Of a stretch of DNA of 10,316 nt, positions 8,339 through 10,316 are shown in pieces. Both the position numbers and the translations under genes were made by a program. The notes below the pieces were generated by a model. It did no database searches and had not been told where the DNA came from. It worked only from the letters and a program-made list of their open reading frames with translations. This DNA comes from Magnetospira sp. (lineage in GTDB: Bacteria; Pseudomonadota; Alphaproteobacteria; Rhodospirillales; Magnetospiraceae), in assembly GCA_028277325.1 (NCBI GenBank), contig JANQGL010000171.1, positions 1 through 10,316 of the forward strand, in the 5' to 3' direction. Position 1 is the stretch's first letter, and every line of letters starts with the position of its first letter.

Positions 8339-9264
8339 TGGCGCGGCGGGGCAATCAGCTCGGGCGCGGCCTGTCGGCGCTGCTCGGTGGCGACGAAGCG
8401 GGCTACGGACCCTCGGGCGACGAGTCGGCGGCGGCCCCCGGACGGGCGATCCGCAACGTGCCGATCGAGTTCCTGAAACCCAGCCGCTTCCAGCCGCGCC
8501 ATCGGATCGACGAGGAGGCGTTGCAGGATCTCGTCAGTTCGGTGCGCGAAAAGGGGATTCTGCAGCCGCTGCTGGTGCGCCGCGATCCGGCCGATCCCGA
8601 CAGCTTCGAGATCATCGCCGGGGAACGGCGGTGGCGGGCCTCGCAACTGGCCCGGTTGCACGAGGTGCCGGTCATCGTCAACGAGTTCGACGACCAGGAG
8701 GCGCTGGAGATCGCCCTGGTCGAGAACCTGCAACGTCAGGACCTGTCGCCGCTGGAAGAGGCGGAAGGCTATCGGCGCCTGATGGACGAGTTCGAGCACA
8801 CCCAGGAAGACCTGGCGCGGATCGTCGGCAAGAGCCGCAGTCATGTGGCCAACATGATGCGACTCCTCGGGTTGCCGGACCCGGTGAAGGCGATGCTTGA
8901 GGACGGCAGCCTGTCGGCCGGACACGCGCGCGCCTTGCTGAGCGCCGACGACCCGGTGTCGCTCGGCCGCCAGGTGTCCAGCAAGGGCCTCAACGTGCGG
9001 CAGACCGAGCGTCTGGTCCGCAAGGACGGCCGCACCGGTCCGCGCGCTCCGCGCGGCGACCGCGGCGCCGACAAGGATGCCGACACCCTGGCCCTGGAGC
9101 GCGACCTGTCCAACCTGCTGGGGTTGCGGGTCGACATGCGGTTCGGCGGCCGCGGCGGCACCCTGACCCTGCATTACGACAGCCTGGAACAGCTCGACGA
9201 CCTGCTGCACCGGCTGAGCCACGGCACCCACGGGCAGGCCGGGGACGCCGCCGGGCCGGGCTAA
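8338..9264 (+). CDS. parB: Chromosome partitioning CTPase/DNA-binding protein ParB
   Basis: A 308-residue protein that binds parS, loads as a CTP-dependent sliding clamp and stimulates ParA. The N-terminal LGRGLSALLGG (8-18) is the ParA-interacting segment. The CTP-binding domain has GILQPLLVRR (73-82), GERRWRA (95-101) and ENLQRQDLSPLEEAEGY (129-145). The helix-turn-helix that reads parS spans about 155-180 (TQEDLARIVGKSRSHVANMMRLLGLP), followed by SAGHARALL (193-201). A charged linker (about 228-250) leads to the C-terminal dimerisation domain. I chose the ATG at 8338, overlapping the parA stop by one base (TGATG); the GTG at 8335 would add one residue. All motifs needed for CTP and parS binding are present. 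Confidence 0.98.
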   Translation: MARRGNQLGRGLSALLGGDEAGYGPSGDESAAAPGRAIRNVPIEFLKPSRFQPRHRIDEEALQDLVSSVREKGILQPLLVRRDPADPDSFEIIAGERRWRASQLARLHEVPVIVNEFDDQEALEIALVENLQRQDLSPLEEAEGYRRLMDEFEHTQEDLARIVGKSRSHVANMMRLLGLPDPVKAMLEDGSLSAGHARALLSADDPVSLGRQVSSKGLNVRQTERLVRKDGRTGPRAPRGDRGADKDADTLALERDLSNLLGLRVDMRFGGRGGTLTLHYDSLEQLDDLLHRLSHGTHGQAGDAAGPG

Positions 9265-10280
9265 CGCCGCGCGGCCTGGGCCAGGCGCATCAGGGTGCGC
9301 CGGCAGAGGGTCTCGTCGGGCAGCCAGGACGTCTTGCAGTCGGCTTCCGTTTCGGCCAGGAGGTCGAAGGCGCGGGCCAGGCGGTCCGGAGTCCAGCTGC
9401 GCAGTTGACCGCGGAACGACGGTGCCGCCTTGAAGATCACCGGCGGCTTCAGGCGCGCCATCGCCCTGTCCGGCGGCAGGCCGTCGGCCAGGTGCCCGGC
9501 CGCCAGGTGCAGGCGCTGGAAATGGCGGCTGACCAGCCGCAACAGACCGACCGGCGCCATGCCTTCCTCGAACACCCGGTCGAGGGCCCGATCGAGGCGG
9601 CCGGCGTCGCCCTCGCCCAGCGCCGACAGCAACGCGTCGAGCGAGGCGGCGCCGCTGTCGCCGACGCAGGCCCGGGCATGGGCGAGCCGCACCGTTGTCT
9701 CGTCGCCCATGTAGACCGCGAGCTTGGCCAGTTCGGTCCGCGTCACCATGCGGTCCGATCCCAGATGGAGCGCCAGGTGGGCGCGGGCGTCGGGCTCGGC
9801 GGTCAGCCCGTGCGCCGCCAGGGTCTGGTCGATGACCCGTTCGAGATCGGCCCCTTCGTCCGGATAGCAGGCGATGGCCGCCGCCGCGTCGCCGGACTCG
9901 AACAGCTTGCGGAGCGCGGCGCGCGGGCCGAGGTCGCCGGCCTCGACCACGATCAGGTTGTCGCCCATCGGATGATCGAGAAACGACGCCAGGGCCTTGT
10001 GGGCCGATTCGGCGGAGTCCCGGATCCGCACCACGCGTCGGCCGCCGATCATCGACAGGGCCGCCGCCTCGTCGGCCAGCCGCGCCGGATCGGCCTCGAC
10101 GTCACGCCCGGACAGCTCCACCACCCGGAACGGATCGTTCGGGTCGTCGACGATCCCGCACAGAATCCGCCGTGCCCGTTCCCGCACCAGGCCGTCGTCG
10201 CGGCCGAACACCAGGACCGCGCGGATGCCGGGCGGCGGCGCCGCGAGAAAGCCGTCCACCTTGCCGCCGCCGACCTTCAT
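9261..10280 (-). CDS. holA: DNA polymerase III subunit delta
   Basis: A 339-residue clamp-loader subunit that opens the beta sliding clamp during replication. It has the AAA+-like N-terminal domain from about residue 20 (AVLVFGRDDGLVRERARRIL, with no functional Walker A, as expected for delta) and the strand-rich segment MGDNLIVVEAGDL (105-117). The helical domain LGSDRMVTRTELAKLAVYMGD (173-193) and the C-terminal collar domain (about 210-330) follow, with LKPPVIFKA and the typical end KTSWLPDETLCRRTLMRLAQAA. The ATG at 10280 comes 3 bp after the stop of the preceding gene; no clear ribosome binding site is seen, consistent with translational coupling. Its stop TAG interlocks with the TAA of convergent parB, leaving no room for a terminator between them. 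Confidence 0.96.
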   Translation of the reverse strand: MKVGGGKVDGFLAAPPPGIRAVLVFGRDDGLVRERARRILCGIVDDPNDPFRVVELSGRDVEADPARLADEAAALSMIGGRRVVRIRDSAESAHKALASFLDHPMGDNLIVVEAGDLGPRAALRKLFESGDAAAAIACYPDEGADLERVIDQTLAAHGLTAEPDARAHLALHLGSDRMVTRTELAKLAVYMGDETTVRLAHARACVGDSGAASLDALLSALGEGDAGRLDRALDRVFEEGMAPVGLLRLVSRHFQRLHLAAGHLADGLPPDRAMARLKPPVIFKAAPSFRGQLRSWTPDRLARAFDLLAETEADCKTSWLPDETLCRRTLMRLAQAARR

Positions 10281-10283
10281 CGT

Positions 10284-10316
10284 TTAGGGTCCGACGACAT
10301 CCCGTCCGAGGGCGGC
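10284..10316 (-). CDS. C-terminal end of the gene upstream of holA (possibly lptE)
   Basis: Read leftward from the window edge, ten codons (AALGRDVVGP) end at a TAA at 10286-10284, three bases before the holA ATG. In many alphaproteobacteria lptE, the outer-membrane LPS-assembly lipoprotein gene, sits directly upstream of holA. The identity is inferred from that order alone; ten residues are too few to recognise. Confidence 0.3.
   Translation of the reverse strand, partial: AALGRDVVGP

Overview
The window is very GC-rich chromosomal DNA, and nearly every gene is a recognisable housekeeping gene. The mnmE-mnmG-rsmG-parA-parB cluster facing holA, the protein sequences, and N-termini such as RsmG GVSRET and MnmG VFHVKQ all point to an alphaproteobacterium. 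A Rhodospirillales-like lineage is my best guess, but this is inferred from gene order and sequence style and was not computed. No mobile element, CRISPR array, tRNA or rRNA is visible.

Layout. (1) Positions 1-2912, minus strand: a tightly packed unit reading right to left, with a YyaL/SPATA20-type thioredoxin-domain protein, then a methylated-DNA-protein cysteine methyltransferase, then an NADPH:quinone oxidoreductase cut by the left edge. (2) Positions 2913-3059: a short divergent intergenic region with a possible promoter for the rightward genes. (3) Positions 3060-3643, plus strand: two small translationally coupled genes, a DUF6489-type protein and a thioredoxin-fold [2Fe-2S] ferredoxin. 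(4) Positions 3679-9264, plus strand: mnmE, mnmG, rsmG, parA and parB with gaps of 35 bp or less or with overlaps, so probably one transcriptional unit with possible internal promoters. (5) Positions 9261-10280, minus strand: holA, convergent with parB, the two stop codons interlocking. A few codons of the preceding gene (probably lptE) lie at the right edge.

How the genes work together. MnmE and MnmG form the complex that modifies the wobble uridine of certain tRNAs, and RsmG methylates 16S rRNA. ParA and ParB segregate the chromosome origin. The most notable DNA signal is a pair of parS centromere sites, the DNA targets of ParB. One is a perfect 16-bp palindrome lying over the mnmG start codon (5022-5037); the other has 15 of 16 bases and lies inside the 5' end of rsmG (6960-6975). 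Each codes for protein while also serving as a ParB-binding sequence, and both sit just upstream of the parAB genes whose product should bind them.

I did not find a convincing undescribed multi-gene system. The least understood part is the DUF6489-ferredoxin pair directly upstream of mnmE.
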